From contig JAJPIF010000028.1 in the NCBI GenBank assembly GCA_021324885.1, forward strand, positions 124,001-188,000: DNA of 64,000 nucleotides. The letters are read 5' to 3'. The stretch is from Pseudomonadota bacterium (GTDB lineage Bacteria; Desulfobacterota; Binatia; Binatales; Binataceae). Below, in pieces: positions 18,090-27,509 of this stretch; within the stretch, counting starts at the first letter, position 1, and every line of letters begins with the position of its first letter. The translations under genes and the position numbers were made by a program. Below the pieces are notes generated by a model, which made no database searches, was not told where the DNA came from, and saw only the letters and a list, made by a program, of their open reading frames with translations.

Positions 18090-18770
18090 ATGAAGACGCG
18101 GATTCATGGATTGTTGGCGGCAGTGGCGTTTGCCTCGGCGATTTTGGTCATGCCGCTGAAGGCCCGGGCTCATGATTTCGGCGGATGGCATCACGATCAC
18201 GGTAATCATTGGGGCTGGTACAAACATCACGGTTATGGTTGTGGAGTGGGTTATGCGAACCCCGGCTATGGTTATGGCGGCTATCCGGGCTGGCATCATC
18301 ATCATGATTGGGACGACGATGACCAAGGGTACGGCGGCTTCGGCTATGGGGGCCCAGGCTACGGTTACCCCAACGCGTACTACGGTTATGGCGGGTACCC
18401 TTACAGCGGAACTCCAATGATTGCTCCTCCGACTTTGGGGGTCTATCAGCCCAACTACGCGCCGATGGGCAACCTCGGAAACATGGGAAGGCTGATGCGC
18501 CGCCAGCAGTTGGCCAGTCAGAGGTTGAGCGCGAATCAAGCGCTGTACCAGGCTGCGGTGTCGCAGGGCAATTATAGGCTGGCCAACAAGGCCGCTGCTC
18601 ATATCCAGAAACAAGCTAATATCCTGAACGGAACCAACGCGATTCTGGGCGGTGCCGGGCCTTATTCCAACTATGGTGTACCGGCCTATGGCGCGCCCGC
18701 TTACTACGGTCAGCCCGGCTACGGGCCAGCCGCTTCTCCGCTCGGCGCAATCCTCCAGATGTTGCCGTGA
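18090..18770 (+). CDS. Exported His/Gly/Tyr-rich protein
   Basis: 226 residues with a signal peptide (MKTRIHGLLAAVAFASAILV, cleavage near ARAHD). The first part of the mature protein is extremely rich in His, Gly, Tyr and Trp: repeated GYG and HHH runs, then PGYGYGGYPGWHHHHDWDDD. A short helical segment (MRRQQLASQRLSANQALYQA) follows, then a second Gly/Tyr/Pro tail. Such composition suggests a low-complexity surface or periplasmic protein that could bind metal through the His clusters. No named family is recognised. An AGGAGAG about ten bases upstream supports the start. Confidence 0.65.
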   Translation: MKTRIHGLLAAVAFASAILVMPLKARAHDFGGWHHDHGNHWGWYKHHGYGCGVGYANPGYGYGGYPGWHHHHDWDDDDQGYGGFGYGGPGYGYPNAYYGYGGYPYSGTPMIAPPTLGVYQPNYAPMGNLGNMGRLMRRQQLASQRLSANQALYQAAVSQGNYRLANKAAAHIQKQANILNGTNAILGGAGPYSNYGVPAYGAPAYYGQPGYGPAASPLGAILQMLP

Positions 18771-18790
18771 CCAGCGCTGCCAGGCGCTGA

Positions 18791-18827
18791 CAACAGGGGC
18801 GGACGTGGCCGGCGTCCGTCCCTGTTG
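18791..18827 (+). terminator. Strong hairpin after the His/Gly/Tyr-rich gene
   Basis: Arms 18791-18805 and 18813-18827 form a 15-bp stem with one wobble pair and a loop of seven. Only a short T-stretch follows, so it may act as a terminator, a transcript-stabilising hairpin or both. Confidence 0.55.
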
Positions 18828-18879
18828 ATTTGGGTGCAGAAAGTCAGCTTTACTCGCGGCAAACCGCCATTGATGGAGC

Positions 18880-19590
18880 ATGAAGAAATCAATTGCGCTG
18901 CTTGCCGTTTTGATTATACGCTGTATCGGTCTCGCGCCTGTGTTTGCGCAGACCGAAGACTTCCAACTGCTGTGCAAGCCCAACCTGGGCGAATACAAAA
19001 TCGAACTGACGAGGTACGAGGAATCGGGTCGTTACCAGCAGGATATCGCCGCGGCGGTTGCTCCGGCTGCAGCTTACCTGGCACAGCGGGTCCGGCAGTC
19101 AGGCAAGCTCGCGATCGTTTTGGACATCGACGAGACCTCGCTTTCCAACTGGCCGGTGATCAAGGCCGACGATTTTGGTTTCATTCCCCAAGGTCCCTGC
19201 GACCTTGCTGCCGACGGCCTTCCGGCGGGGGCCTGCGGCTGGATCGACTGGATTAGTCAGGCGCGCGACAAAGCTATTGCGCCGACATTGGAACTCTACC
19301 GTGAGGCGCGACACTACAAAGCCGCGGTCTTTTTCGTCAGCGGGCGTCCCGAGTTCCTGCGCCAGGCCACACAACGTAATTTGCGCAATGCCGGATACGA
19401 GAATTGGAACGGCCTAGTGCTGAAGACCGGCAAGGAGTCCGTGAGCGCTTTCAAAACCTCTGCCCGCCGTAAGCTTGCCGCGCAGGGCTACGATATCGTG
19501 CTGAACGTGGGCGATCAGGACAGCGACCTGGTCGGCGGCTACGCCGATCGGACCTTCAAAATCCCCAATCCTTTCTACTATATTCCCTGA
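18880..19590 (+). CDS. HAD-family acid phosphatase (class B/IIIB type), exported
   Basis: 236 residues with a signal peptide (ALLAVLIIRCIGLAPVFAQ). The HAD nucleophile motif is D82-x-D84 in VLDIDETSLSNW. Motif II is VFFVSGRPEF, and motif IV is NVGDQDSDLVGG, where the two Asp hold Mg. This is the acid phosphatase subfamily IIIB that removes phosphate from nucleotides or phosphoesters outside the cytoplasm. The length is normal. It lies behind a hairpin, so it probably has its own promoter. Confidence 0.88.
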   Translation: MKKSIALLAVLIIRCIGLAPVFAQTEDFQLLCKPNLGEYKIELTRYEESGRYQQDIAAAVAPAAAYLAQRVRQSGKLAIVLDIDETSLSNWPVIKADDFGFIPQGPCDLAADGLPAGACGWIDWISQARDKAIAPTLELYREARHYKAAVFFVSGRPEFLRQATQRNLRNAGYENWNGLVLKTGKESVSAFKTSARRKLAAQGYDIVLNVGDQDSDLVGGYADRTFKIPNPFYYIP

Positions 19591-19675
19591 AGTGCGCTCG
19601 GGGGTGGTCGATTGGACAAAACGCCATGATGACATGGAAATCGAAGGCACTTTGGCCAGGTTGTGTTGAGTCCTG

Positions 19676-20434
19676 ATGTCCGGCTTGGATAACCGTGTGC
19701 TGGTTGAAATCCACGGTTTGACAAAAACCTACGGCAGCTTCGAGGCGGTCAAGCAGCTTGACCTGACGGTTGCGTCGGCGCAAATCTTTGCGCTTCTTGG
19801 CCCCAATGGCGCGGGAAAGACCACCACGATCAGAATCCTGATGGGCATCCTGGCGCCGACCTCCGGCTGGGCTCGAATCGCGGGACTGGACTGTTTCAAG
19901 GATCGCGTAGAGGTTAAACGGCGGGTCGGATACCTGCCCGATGAGCCGGTTTTCTACGATTATCTGCGCGGCAGCGAGATCATCCGCTTTGCCGGCGAAA
20001 TGCACGGGCTGAGCGCGCCTGAGATAAAACGGCGCGCGCGGCCGCTGGTGGAACAGCTGGAATTTGCCGACGCGTTGGATGAGTTCGCGGCCAATTACTC
20101 GCGCGGCATGAAGAAGAAACTCGCCCTGACCTGCGCGATGCTCCATGATCCGGTCCTGCTCATTCTCGACGAGCCGACCAGCGGCCTCGACCCGTTTGCT
20201 ACACGCGTACTCCACGGGATCCTGCGCGACAAAGCGGCTCAGGGCAGGACGATCTTTTTCAGCACGCATCTACTGGATCAGGCGGAAAGGCTCTGTACCC
20301 AATTGGCAATTATGGCCCGCGGCAGCCTGGTGGCCAACGGCACGCTGGCGGAGTTGCGCGGCCGGGTCTCCCATGACAGCTCGCTTGAAGAGATCTTTTT
20401 TTCTCTGGCGGGCAACTCCGAGTCCGCGGATTAA
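19676..20434 (+). CDS. ABC transporter ATP-binding protein
   Basis: 252 residues from ATG 19676. Walker A GPNGAGKTTT, signature YSRGMKKKLALTCAML (an unusual YSRGM in place of LSGGQ, common in ABC-2 exporters), Walker B LLILDEPTSGLDP and the H-loop STHLLDQ. It belongs to the ABC-2/CcmA-like export group and partners the permease-protease fusion two bases downstream. Substrate unknown; drug, peptide or lipid export are all possible. Confidence 0.93.
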   Translation: MSGLDNRVLVEIHGLTKTYGSFEAVKQLDLTVASAQIFALLGPNGAGKTTTIRILMGILAPTSGWARIAGLDCFKDRVEVKRRVGYLPDEPVFYDYLRGSEIIRFAGEMHGLSAPEIKRRARPLVEQLEFADALDEFAANYSRGMKKKLALTCAMLHDPVLLILDEPTSGLDPFATRVLHGILRDKAAQGRTIFFSTHLLDQAERLCTQLAIMARGSLVANGTLAELRGRVSHDSSLEEIFFSLAGNSESAD

Positions 20435-20436
20435 CC

Positions 20437-23058
20437 GTGAATAACAGCCAACCCCCGGGTAGTGTGCGCGCGATTTGGATTGTCGGCCGCCTGGCGCTGC
20501 GGCGCCAGATCAACCGATGGCTGACCTACCGCTTTGGGCGCCGGACTCAGCCATTCGGTGCCAAACGTTCGGGGACCCGCACCAAGTCGGGACGCGGTTC
20601 GCTTTTCGGCGCTGTGCTGTTCCTGCTGATGGTGGTTTCCGGCGTGGTGGTCACTTCGGCCGGAATCGTCAGAATTTCTCAGATAACCCAGCATATCCGC
20701 CAGCCTCGCGACAAATTCGTCGTCACGCCCTACACCTACGCCAGCCTCAATCAGGTCGACAAGGCGCTGCGCCAATTGAAAGGCCTTAAGGATCCGCGCC
20801 AGCGCAAAAGGCTGCAGGCCATGTGGGAGCGGGACGTGGAAGGCCTATTGGCTGGCGAGGTTCGCTGGGGCGCCTACACCGACGCCGAGCAGAGCGTCCG
20901 CATCCGTCAAATGGAGGAGATCTTCCGCTACCAGGGCGTGTCGGGCTTCGCCCCGGCGCAAACCGACGCGTTTCACGTCTCGGCGGCGACATTGCCGCGT
21001 GCGCCCGCAGCACGGGCCGTTTTCATCGGGATCCTCAGCCTTCTCTTTGTCCTGTGGATTCCGCTGAGCGTTTCGCTGGCGCTGGGCTTCAACAACAAGG
21101 ATTTGAGTCAGGTGGAGTGGAGTCTGGAATGGCTCTACATTTTTCCGGTGCCGGCGCGCGCGTTGTTCCTGTCCAGGCTGCTGGTTTACTCAATTTTCGA
21201 CCAGATGGTCTGGTGGTTGTTGCTGCCTTTTTCGCTGTTTGCGTTTATCGCGGCCGGTTACGGCTGGGCCGCGATGCCGCTGGGGGTCGCCGCAACGATT
21301 TACCTGGCCCTGCTGGCGGGATCGATTAGCACGGTTGCCGAAGTGATTTTGCGCAAATATCTGAGTCTGCATCGGCTGAAAAACGCCCAGGCTCTGTTCA
21401 CCGTGCTCGGCACCCTGTGCCTGCTGATTTTCTATGCCGCGATGTTCTCCACTCCCATCGTGGACCTGCTGGCACGTATAGCCGGCTCCAATCCGGTGCT
21501 GCTCGCCTGCAATCCCATCGCTTTGGCGCTCGGTTCGGGCAGCGCCGGACTGCCATCATGGCGGTGGCTTGGATTGATCCTGGCGCTGACGGGAGGAGTT
21601 TTGGCTGCGATGCTGCTTGCGACGGCCGCCAGCGAATGGGTTACGGCCGACGGACTGGTCAGGGCGGGCGGACCTTATCAAGGGAGCAGGCAGGGCGGCG
21701 AAGGGCGCATTTACGACGGCTGGTTGCGAGGAATCGCCGGGCGGGAGCTGCTTTTGCTGCGGCGCGATCGAAACCTGCTGGTCCAGGTCCTGATTGTTCC
21801 GCTACTTATCCCCGCCTACTACCTGTTCGTTGATCCCCATTTGCGCTGGGTTCTGACCGGAAATTTCCGGCGCGCCGCGATGGTGTCATTCCTGGTCGGC
21901 GCATACTCCTTTGTCAGCAGCGCGATCCCGCTTTTGACCCGCGAGAACAAAACCTTGTGGTTCCTGTATTCGCTGCCGCGCAGCCTGATTTCGATCCTGA
22001 TCGATAAGACGCTCTTCTGGGCGGCCTTCGGCGTCCTTTACGGCGCGATCGTGCTGACGTTGTTGTTCCATTTCAGCCCAAACCTGCATGTGACCTCGTG
22101 GATAAGCCTGCTGCTGGTCTTTTACGGCATCGCGCTGTACGCCTTTATCGCCTCGGGAATCGGTATCCTGGCCGCCGACGTATTTGAAACCGAACCGCGC
22201 ACGCAACTGAAAGTAAGTCTGCTCTACCTGTACTTCGCGCTGACAGGGATGTACGCCGCCATCTTCTATTCGATTTCCCTGTGGACGACGATGGCCCAGC
22301 TGGTCCTTTCCACGCTGCTGGCTTTCGCTTTGTGGCAGAAGGTCAGGGACAGTGCTCCCTATCTGCTGGACCCGACTCAATGGCCGCCGCGCATCATAAG
22401 CCTGGCGGATGGACTGGTTGCGGCTCTGGCTTTTTTCGTGGCGCAACCCCTGTTTCAGGCGCTGTTCCAGGCCGCTACCACGCTGCCTGTCACGGTGCAG
22501 ATCACCGCCTCGTACCTGATGGCGGGGCTAAGTGTCGGCGCCGCTGTTCTGATTGTCTTGTGGATACAAAACGTTCCCGATCTTTGGCGACAGCTCGGGC
22601 TTATGATCGCCGATAAAAGGCGCACCGTGCGGGCCGCGATGCGGGGCGTGCTTTGGGGAGGACTCGCCGCGCTCGGAGCGCTCGCCTACCTTCAGATCCT
22701 CGACCGGTTTCCGCAGTGGCATGTTTGGAAGCAGGACGCTGAGTTCACCTCATTCCTGACGCCTGGCGCGCAACCCCTGTGGGTCTGGCTGCTGCTGGTG
22801 GTGGCGGCTCCAGTGATTGAAGAATTCCTGTTCCGCGGCCTGATTTTCAATGGTTTGCGCCGCACCACCGGGCCAATACCGGCGATTATTGGCAGCGCTG
22901 CTTTGTTCGCGCTGGTTCATCCGCCGATCTCCGTAATCGCGGTCTTCGGTTTGGGGATCGCCGCCGCGATCAGCCTTGAACAGTCGGGCCTGCTGCTGGC
23001 GCCGATCCTGGCGCATGCCGTTTACAACAGCTGTATGCTTTTGCTTAACCGGCTCTGA
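20437..23058 (+). CDS. ABC-2-type permease fused to CPBP intramembrane protease domain
   Basis: 873 residues from GTG 20437, two bases behind the ATPase gene. The N-terminal about 730 residues are a multi-helix membrane domain with a long extra-membrane loop after the first helix, of the ABC-2 permease kind. From about residue 760 the chain becomes a CPBP (Abi, CAAX-protease-like) domain: EEFLFRG near residue 795, a His in FALVHPP near 828 and HAVYNS near 861, the expected Glu-Glu, His and His-x3-Asn catalytic residues. The family includes prenyl-protein and bacteriocin-processing proteases. A permease and a protease in one chain suggests coupled processing and export. Confidence 0.8.
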   Translation: MNNSQPPGSVRAIWIVGRLALRRQINRWLTYRFGRRTQPFGAKRSGTRTKSGRGSLFGAVLFLLMVVSGVVVTSAGIVRISQITQHIRQPRDKFVVTPYTYASLNQVDKALRQLKGLKDPRQRKRLQAMWERDVEGLLAGEVRWGAYTDAEQSVRIRQMEEIFRYQGVSGFAPAQTDAFHVSAATLPRAPAARAVFIGILSLLFVLWIPLSVSLALGFNNKDLSQVEWSLEWLYIFPVPARALFLSRLLVYSIFDQMVWWLLLPFSLFAFIAAGYGWAAMPLGVAATIYLALLAGSISTVAEVILRKYLSLHRLKNAQALFTVLGTLCLLIFYAAMFSTPIVDLLARIAGSNPVLLACNPIALALGSGSAGLPSWRWLGLILALTGGVLAAMLLATAASEWVTADGLVRAGGPYQGSRQGGEGRIYDGWLRGIAGRELLLLRRDRNLLVQVLIVPLLIPAYYLFVDPHLRWVLTGNFRRAAMVSFLVGAYSFVSSAIPLLTRENKTLWFLYSLPRSLISILIDKTLFWAAFGVLYGAIVLTLLFHFSPNLHVTSWISLLLVFYGIALYAFIASGIGILAADVFETEPRTQLKVSLLYLYFALTGMYAAIFYSISLWTTMAQLVLSTLLAFALWQKVRDSAPYLLDPTQWPPRIISLADGLVAALAFFVAQPLFQALFQAATTLPVTVQITASYLMAGLSVGAAVLIVLWIQNVPDLWRQLGLMIADKRRTVRAAMRGVLWGGLAALGALAYLQILDRFPQWHVWKQDAEFTSFLTPGAQPLWVWLLLVVAAPVIEEFLFRGLIFNGLRRTTGPIPAIIGSAALFALVHPPISVIAVFGLGIAAAISLEQSGLLLAPILAHAVYNSCMLLLNRL

Positions 23059-23251
23059 ATGGCCGGCCCGGATGACAGAAGTTGTTCGGTCCTAAAAATC
23101 GCGTCTTGCGACAGGCAAAGGAAAAAGGGCAGGATTGTACTGGAGCCGATCCTTTTGCTCCGGGATGGGAAGTTCGTAGCCGGGGCAAAAATCATCACAG
23201 CGAATTGCGTCGCCGCGCGCCGGCCGGCGAAATTTCAGGCAGGGGAAGCAG

Positions 23252-24271
23252 ATGCAGATAGGTATGATCGGACTGGGACGGATGGGGGCCAATATGGTGC
23301 GGCGCCTCATGCGTGGCGGCCATCAATGCGTCGTGCACGACGTTTCAGCTGAAGCGGTGCGCGCTCTGGAACGCGAAGGCGCCAAAGGCTCGACTTCGTT
23401 GGGCGATTTCCTCGCGCAACTGACCAAACCGCGGGTGGTCTGGCTGATGGTTCCGGCGGCGGTTGTCGACTCGCAACTGGACCAACTGATCGGCAAGCTT
23501 TCGCCTGGCGATATCGTCGTGGACGGCGGCAACTCGTACTATCGCGACGATGTCGATCGCGCCAAACGACTGCAGCCTCACGGTATCCATTACGTCGATT
23601 GCGGAACCAGCGGCGGCGTCTGGGGGATGGAACGCGGCTATTGCCTGATGATCGGTGGCGAACCCGACGTGGTGCGCCATCTCGATCCGATTTTTGCCAC
23701 GCTCGCGCCCGGCGCCGGTTCGATCGAACGCACGCCCGGACGCGAGAAACTGGGCGGCACCGCGGAGCAGGGTTATCTCCATTGCGGGCCCAGCGGCGCC
23801 GGTCATTTCGTCAAAATGGTGCACAACGGGATCGAGTACGGTGTGATGGCGGCATACGCGGAGGGGCTTAATGTTTTGAAAAACGCGAACGCTGGAAAAC
23901 GCCAGCGCGCCGCCGACGCTGAAACGACCCCGCTGCGCAACCCCGAGTATTATCAGTATGACCTCAATCTTGCCGATATTGCGGAAGTCTGGAGGCGCGG
24001 CAGCGTGATCGCGTCGTGGCTGCTCGACCTGACGGCAGCCGCTCTTGCCGCAGACCCTGAGCTGGAGCGCTTTGCCGGGCGTGTGTCGGATTCGGGTGAA
24101 GGGCGCTGGACGATCGACGCCGCGATCGATGAAGGAGTGCCGGTCAACGTGCTTGCGATGGCTCTGTTCGAGCGCTTCAGCTCGCGCGGTGACGCCGACT
24201 TCCAGGACAAGCTGCTGTCGGCGATGAGATTCCAGTTCGGCGGCCATGTCGAGAAGGGTGGCAAGTCATGA
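23252..24271 (+). CDS. gnd: 6-phosphogluconate dehydrogenase, decarboxylating
   Basis: 339 residues, the short GndA/YqeC-like form rather than the about 470-residue E. coli type. Oxidises 6-phosphogluconate to ribulose 5-phosphate and CO2. Dinucleotide site [15 protein letters not shown], the signature [12 protein letters not shown], and the active-site block [18 protein letters not shown] with Lys, His and Asn. The short form usually prefers NAD over NADP. It is first in gnd-zwf-HAD-tal-pgi-rpe and overlaps zwf by four bases. Confidence 0.94.
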   Translation: MQIGMIGLGRMGANMVRRLMRGGHQCVVHDVSAEAVRALEREGAKGSTSLGDFLAQLTKPRVVWLMVPAAVVDSQLDQLIGKLSPGDIVVDGGNSYYRDDVDRAKRLQPHGIHYVDCGTSGGVWGMERGYCLMIGGEPDVVRHLDPIFATLAPGAGSIERTPGREKLGGTAEQGYLHCGPSGAGHFVKMVHNGIEYGVMAAYAEGLNVLKNANAGKRQRAADAETTPLRNPEYYQYDLNLADIAEVWRRGSVIASWLLDLTAAALAADPELERFAGRVSDSGEGRWTIDAAIDEGVPVNVLAMALFERFSSRGDADFQDKLLSAMRFQFGGHVEKGGKS

Positions 24272-25647
24272 ATGAGGCGCGTTCCGACGCTCTGGCCTTT
24301 TTCGGGGCCACCGGCGATCTGGCCTACAAGAAGATCTTTCCCGCACTCCATGCGATGGCGCGGCGCGGCCATCTGAATTTTCCGGTGATCGGCGTGGCCA
24401 AGTCGGGATGGAATCTGGATCAGCTTCGCGCGCGCGCACGCGACAGCATCAAAAACCACGGCGGGGGCGTCGAGGAGGAGGCCTTCGCGGTTCTGCTCAA
24501 GCATCTGGATTACGTCGACGGCGACTATCGGGACGACGCGACCTACGCCGAATTGCGCAGGAAATTGGGCAAGGCCACCCACCCTGCGCATTACCTGGCG
24601 ATTCCGCCCAGCCTGTTCGCCACCGTGGTTGAAGGCCTGGCCAGGTCGGGTTGCGCCAAAAACGCGAGGCTGATCGTGGAAAAGCCGTTCGGACGCGATC
24701 TCCCTTCGGCCCGGGAATTGAACCGCATCATCCATACGGTTTTTCCAGAGGACGATGTTTATCGGATCGACCATTACCTGGGCAAAGAGCCGGTGCAGAA
24801 TCTGCTGCTGTTTCGCTTTGCCAACACTTTCCTGGAGCCGATCTGGAACCGCAATTATGTTGATAGCGTTCAGATCACTATGGCCGAGAGCTTTGGCGTG
24901 CAGGGCCGCGGCACCTTTTACGAAGAGGCCGGGGCGATTCGCGACGTCGTGCAGAACCATATGCTGCAGGTGGTAGGGTTCCTTGCGATGGAACCGCCGG
25001 TCACCACCTATCATGAATCGATCCGCGACGAACAGGTCAAAGTGTTTCGCGCGATTCGTCCGCTCAATCCCGAGGATTTGGTGCGCGGACAGTTCGAAGG
25101 TTATCGCAAAGAGCATGGGGTGGCGCCGAATTCGACGGTAGAAACCTTTGCTGCCGTCCGGCTGCATATCGATTCCTGGCGATGGGAGGACGTGCCGTTT
25201 TTTATTCGCGCCGGCAAGTGCCTGCCAGTAACTACCACCGAGGTCCTCGTCACGCTCAAGCGCCCGCCCTTGCGCAAGGTTGGCGATACCAACTATTTTC
25301 GCTTCCGCCTCAGCCCCGAGGTGATAATCGCGGTCGGGTCGCAGGTTAAAAGACCCGGCGAGCAGTGGGGAACCGAATCCACTGAACTGAAGGTGGTGCA
25401 GAACGCTCAGGGCGACCAGATGGATCCTTATGAGCGCCTGTTGAGCGACGCGATGGCCGGCGATGGGATGCTGTTCGCGCGCGAGGACGCGGTCGAAGCC
25501 GCATGGGCGGTGGTGCAACCGATTCTCGGCGACGTCACACCCGTCCATGAGTACAAACCCGGAACATGGGGTCCGCCGCAAGCCGAACGGCTCACACAGG
25601 ACGTCGGCGGATGGCACGATCCGGAGCAGCTATCGGACATGATGTGA
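24268..25647 (+). CDS. zwf: Glucose-6-phosphate 1-dehydrogenase
   Basis: 459 residues; ATG 24268 overlaps the gnd stop (ATGA). First enzyme of the oxidative pentose phosphate route, giving 6-phosphogluconolactone and NAD(P)H. N-terminal [17 protein letters not shown] is the dinucleotide site, [15 protein letters not shown] the coenzyme-side motif, and [13 protein letters not shown] holds the catalytic His and the substrate Lys. Slightly short at the C-terminus compared with about 490 residues. No lactonase gene (pgl) is next to it. Confidence 0.96.
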   Translation: MNEARSDALAFFGATGDLAYKKIFPALHAMARRGHLNFPVIGVAKSGWNLDQLRARARDSIKNHGGGVEEEAFAVLLKHLDYVDGDYRDDATYAELRRKLGKATHPAHYLAIPPSLFATVVEGLARSGCAKNARLIVEKPFGRDLPSARELNRIIHTVFPEDDVYRIDHYLGKEPVQNLLLFRFANTFLEPIWNRNYVDSVQITMAESFGVQGRGTFYEEAGAIRDVVQNHMLQVVGFLAMEPPVTTYHESIRDEQVKVFRAIRPLNPEDLVRGQFEGYRKEHGVAPNSTVETFAAVRLHIDSWRWEDVPFFIRAGKCLPVTTTEVLVTLKRPPLRKVGDTNYFRFRLSPEVIIAVGSQVKRPGEQWGTESTELKVVQNAQGDQMDPYERLLSDAMAGDGMLFAREDAVEAAWAVVQPILGDVTPVHEYKPGTWGPPQAERLTQDVGGWHDPEQLSDMM

Positions 25648-25707
25648 GCCGGGGTTATCAAAGATCAAGGCGGCGCGCGGCGCAACCAGGGCAGGAAAGA
25701 TGCGGCG

Positions 25708-26394
25708 ATGAGTGAAACGGCTCCCAAACGCGACCAACTGGTGTTTCTGCTCGACGTGGATAATACGCTGCTGAACAACGATCGTGTCGCAGAGGACCTC
25801 AAGCGGCATCTGACGCGCGCGGTGGGCAAAGAGCGCCAGGAACGTTACTGGGCGCTGTTTGAGCAACTGCGCCAGGAACTTGGATACGCCGACTACCTTG
25901 GGGCGTTGCAGCGCTACCGCGTCGAACATCAGCATGAGCCTCATCTGATCGAAGTTGCGCTTTATCTCACCAACTATCCCTTCGCCAACCGGCTCTATCC
26001 GGGATCGCTCGACGTGATCGAATACCTGTCCGGATTCGGCACGACGGTGATCCTGACCGACGGCGATGCGGTGTTTCAGCCGCGCAAGATCGAGCGTTCG
26101 GGACTGCTCGAAGCGGTGGAGGGCAGGGTGCTGCTCTACATTCATAAGGAGCAGGAGCTGGAATGGGTCGAGCGCAGGTTTCCGGCCGACCATTACGTGC
26201 TGATCGATGACAAGATTCGGATTCTGACGGCGGCCAAGAAAATCTGGGGCGAGCGGCTGACCACGGTTTTTCCGCGCCAAGGCCATTATGCGCTGGCTCC
26301 TGACGTAGCGAACTATCCCAAGGCGGACATCACTGTCGAGCGCATCAGCGACCTGGTCGGATATGACATCAGGAAGCTGCGCGGCGCCCGATGA
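25708..26394 (+). CDS. HAD-family hydrolase
   Basis: 228 residues. The HAD nucleophile motif is FLLDVDNTLLNND, motif II is VILTDGDAVFQ (Thr-Asp), and the last acidic motif is YVLIDDKIRI. A small helical cap lies between motifs I and II. It sits inside the pentose-phosphate operon, between zwf and tal, so it may be a sugar-phosphate phosphatase or repair enzyme for this pathway. The substrate cannot be read from the sequence. Confidence 0.85.
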   Translation: MSETAPKRDQLVFLLDVDNTLLNNDRVAEDLKRHLTRAVGKERQERYWALFEQLRQELGYADYLGALQRYRVEHQHEPHLIEVALYLTNYPFANRLYPGSLDVIEYLSGFGTTVILTDGDAVFQPRKIERSGLLEAVEGRVLLYIHKEQELEWVERRFPADHYVLIDDKIRILTAAKKIWGERLTTVFPRQGHYALAPDVANYPKADITVERISDLVGYDIRKLRGAR

Positions 26395-26403
26395 GGAGGC
26401 ACA

Positions 26404-27489
26404 ATGAAAGCAACGCAAAAGCTTCATGACGCGGGACAGAGCATTTGGCTCGACTTCATTACGCGCAATCTCGTGACCAGCGGCGGCCTGCGCCGTTACA
26501 TCGACGAATACTCAGTTACGGGACTTACCTCCAATCCGACCATTTTCGATAACGCCATTGGCAGCAGCGCCGACTATGACGAGGCAATTCGCAGCAAACA
26601 CGCGGCGGGTAAGAGCGGCGAGGCGCTGTTCTTCGAACTGGCTATAGAAGACTGCGGTGCGGCTGCGGACCTTTTCCGCCCGATCAATGAGCGCACCAAC
26701 CGCGTGGATGGATGGGTTTCGCTGGAGGTTTCGCCCAAGCTTGCCTACGACACTTCCAGCACCGTCGCGGCGGCCCGTGAACTGCACGCGCGGGCCAACC
26801 GGCCCAACCTGTTCATCAAGATTCCCGGCACGCGCGAAGGACTTCCCGCGATCGAGGAATCGATTTTCGCCGGTATTCCGATCAATGTCACTTTGCTGTT
26901 TTCGCGCGAGCAGTACCTGGCCGCGGCCAACGCCTACATGCGCGGAATCGAACGGCGCGTGGCCGCGGGACTCAACCCCTACGTGCCGTCGGTTGCGTCT
27001 GTGTTCATCAGCCGATGGGACGTGTTGGTGAATCGGAAAGTGCCCGAGTCGATGCACGATCGAATCGGAATTGCGATTGCCAAGCGTACGTACAGGGCCT
27101 ATCGCGAGTTGCTCGCCAGCGATCGATGGCTGCGGTTGATCAATTTCGGCGCCCGCTCCCAGCGTCTGCTGTGGGCCAGCACCGGCACCAAGGATCCCAA
27201 GGCGTCTGACGTGCTCTATGTCAGTTCGCTGGCCGCGCCCCATACCATCAACACGATGCCCGAGAAAACGCTCAAGGCGCTGGCCGACCATGGCAACGTC
27301 GGCGCGATGCTGCCGCATGATGGCGGAAACGCTGAGGAGGAACTTGCCGAATTCATCCGGGCCGGCATCGACCTCGACGCGGTGGCAGAGCAGTTGCAGC
27401 GCGAGGGCGCCGAGGCCTTCGTCAAGTCCTGGGACGAGCTGATGTCGCGCATCGAATCAAAAACCGCTCAGCTCAGGAAAGCCGGCTGA
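26404..27489 (+). CDS. tal: Transaldolase
   Basis: 361 residues, the longer type seen in cyanobacteria and actinobacteria. Transfers a dihydroxyacetone unit between sedoheptulose 7-phosphate and glyceraldehyde 3-phosphate. The Schiff-base lysine is in [18 protein letters not shown], preceded by [26 protein letters not shown] is the family N-terminal signature. Nine bases behind the HAD gene and 20 before pgi, so one operon. Confidence 0.93.
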   Translation: MKATQKLHDAGQSIWLDFITRNLVTSGGLRRYIDEYSVTGLTSNPTIFDNAIGSSADYDEAIRSKHAAGKSGEALFFELAIEDCGAAADLFRPINERTNRVDGWVSLEVSPKLAYDTSSTVAAARELHARANRPNLFIKIPGTREGLPAIEESIFAGIPINVTLLFSREQYLAAANAYMRGIERRVAAGLNPYVPSVASVFISRWDVLVNRKVPESMHDRIGIAIAKRTYRAYRELLASDRWLRLINFGARSQRLLWASTGTKDPKASDVLYVSSLAAPHTINTMPEKTLKALADHGNVGAMLPHDGGNAEEELAEFIRAGIDLDAVAEQLQREGAEAFVKSWDELMSRIESKTAQLRKAG

Positions 27490-27509
27490 TTCCGGCGAGG
27501 ACGGCAGCC

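Noticed and set aside
23953-25617. Long 554-codon frame on the minus strand
   Set aside because: Lies opposite gnd and zwf, which carry full family motifs; it is a GC-rich shadow.
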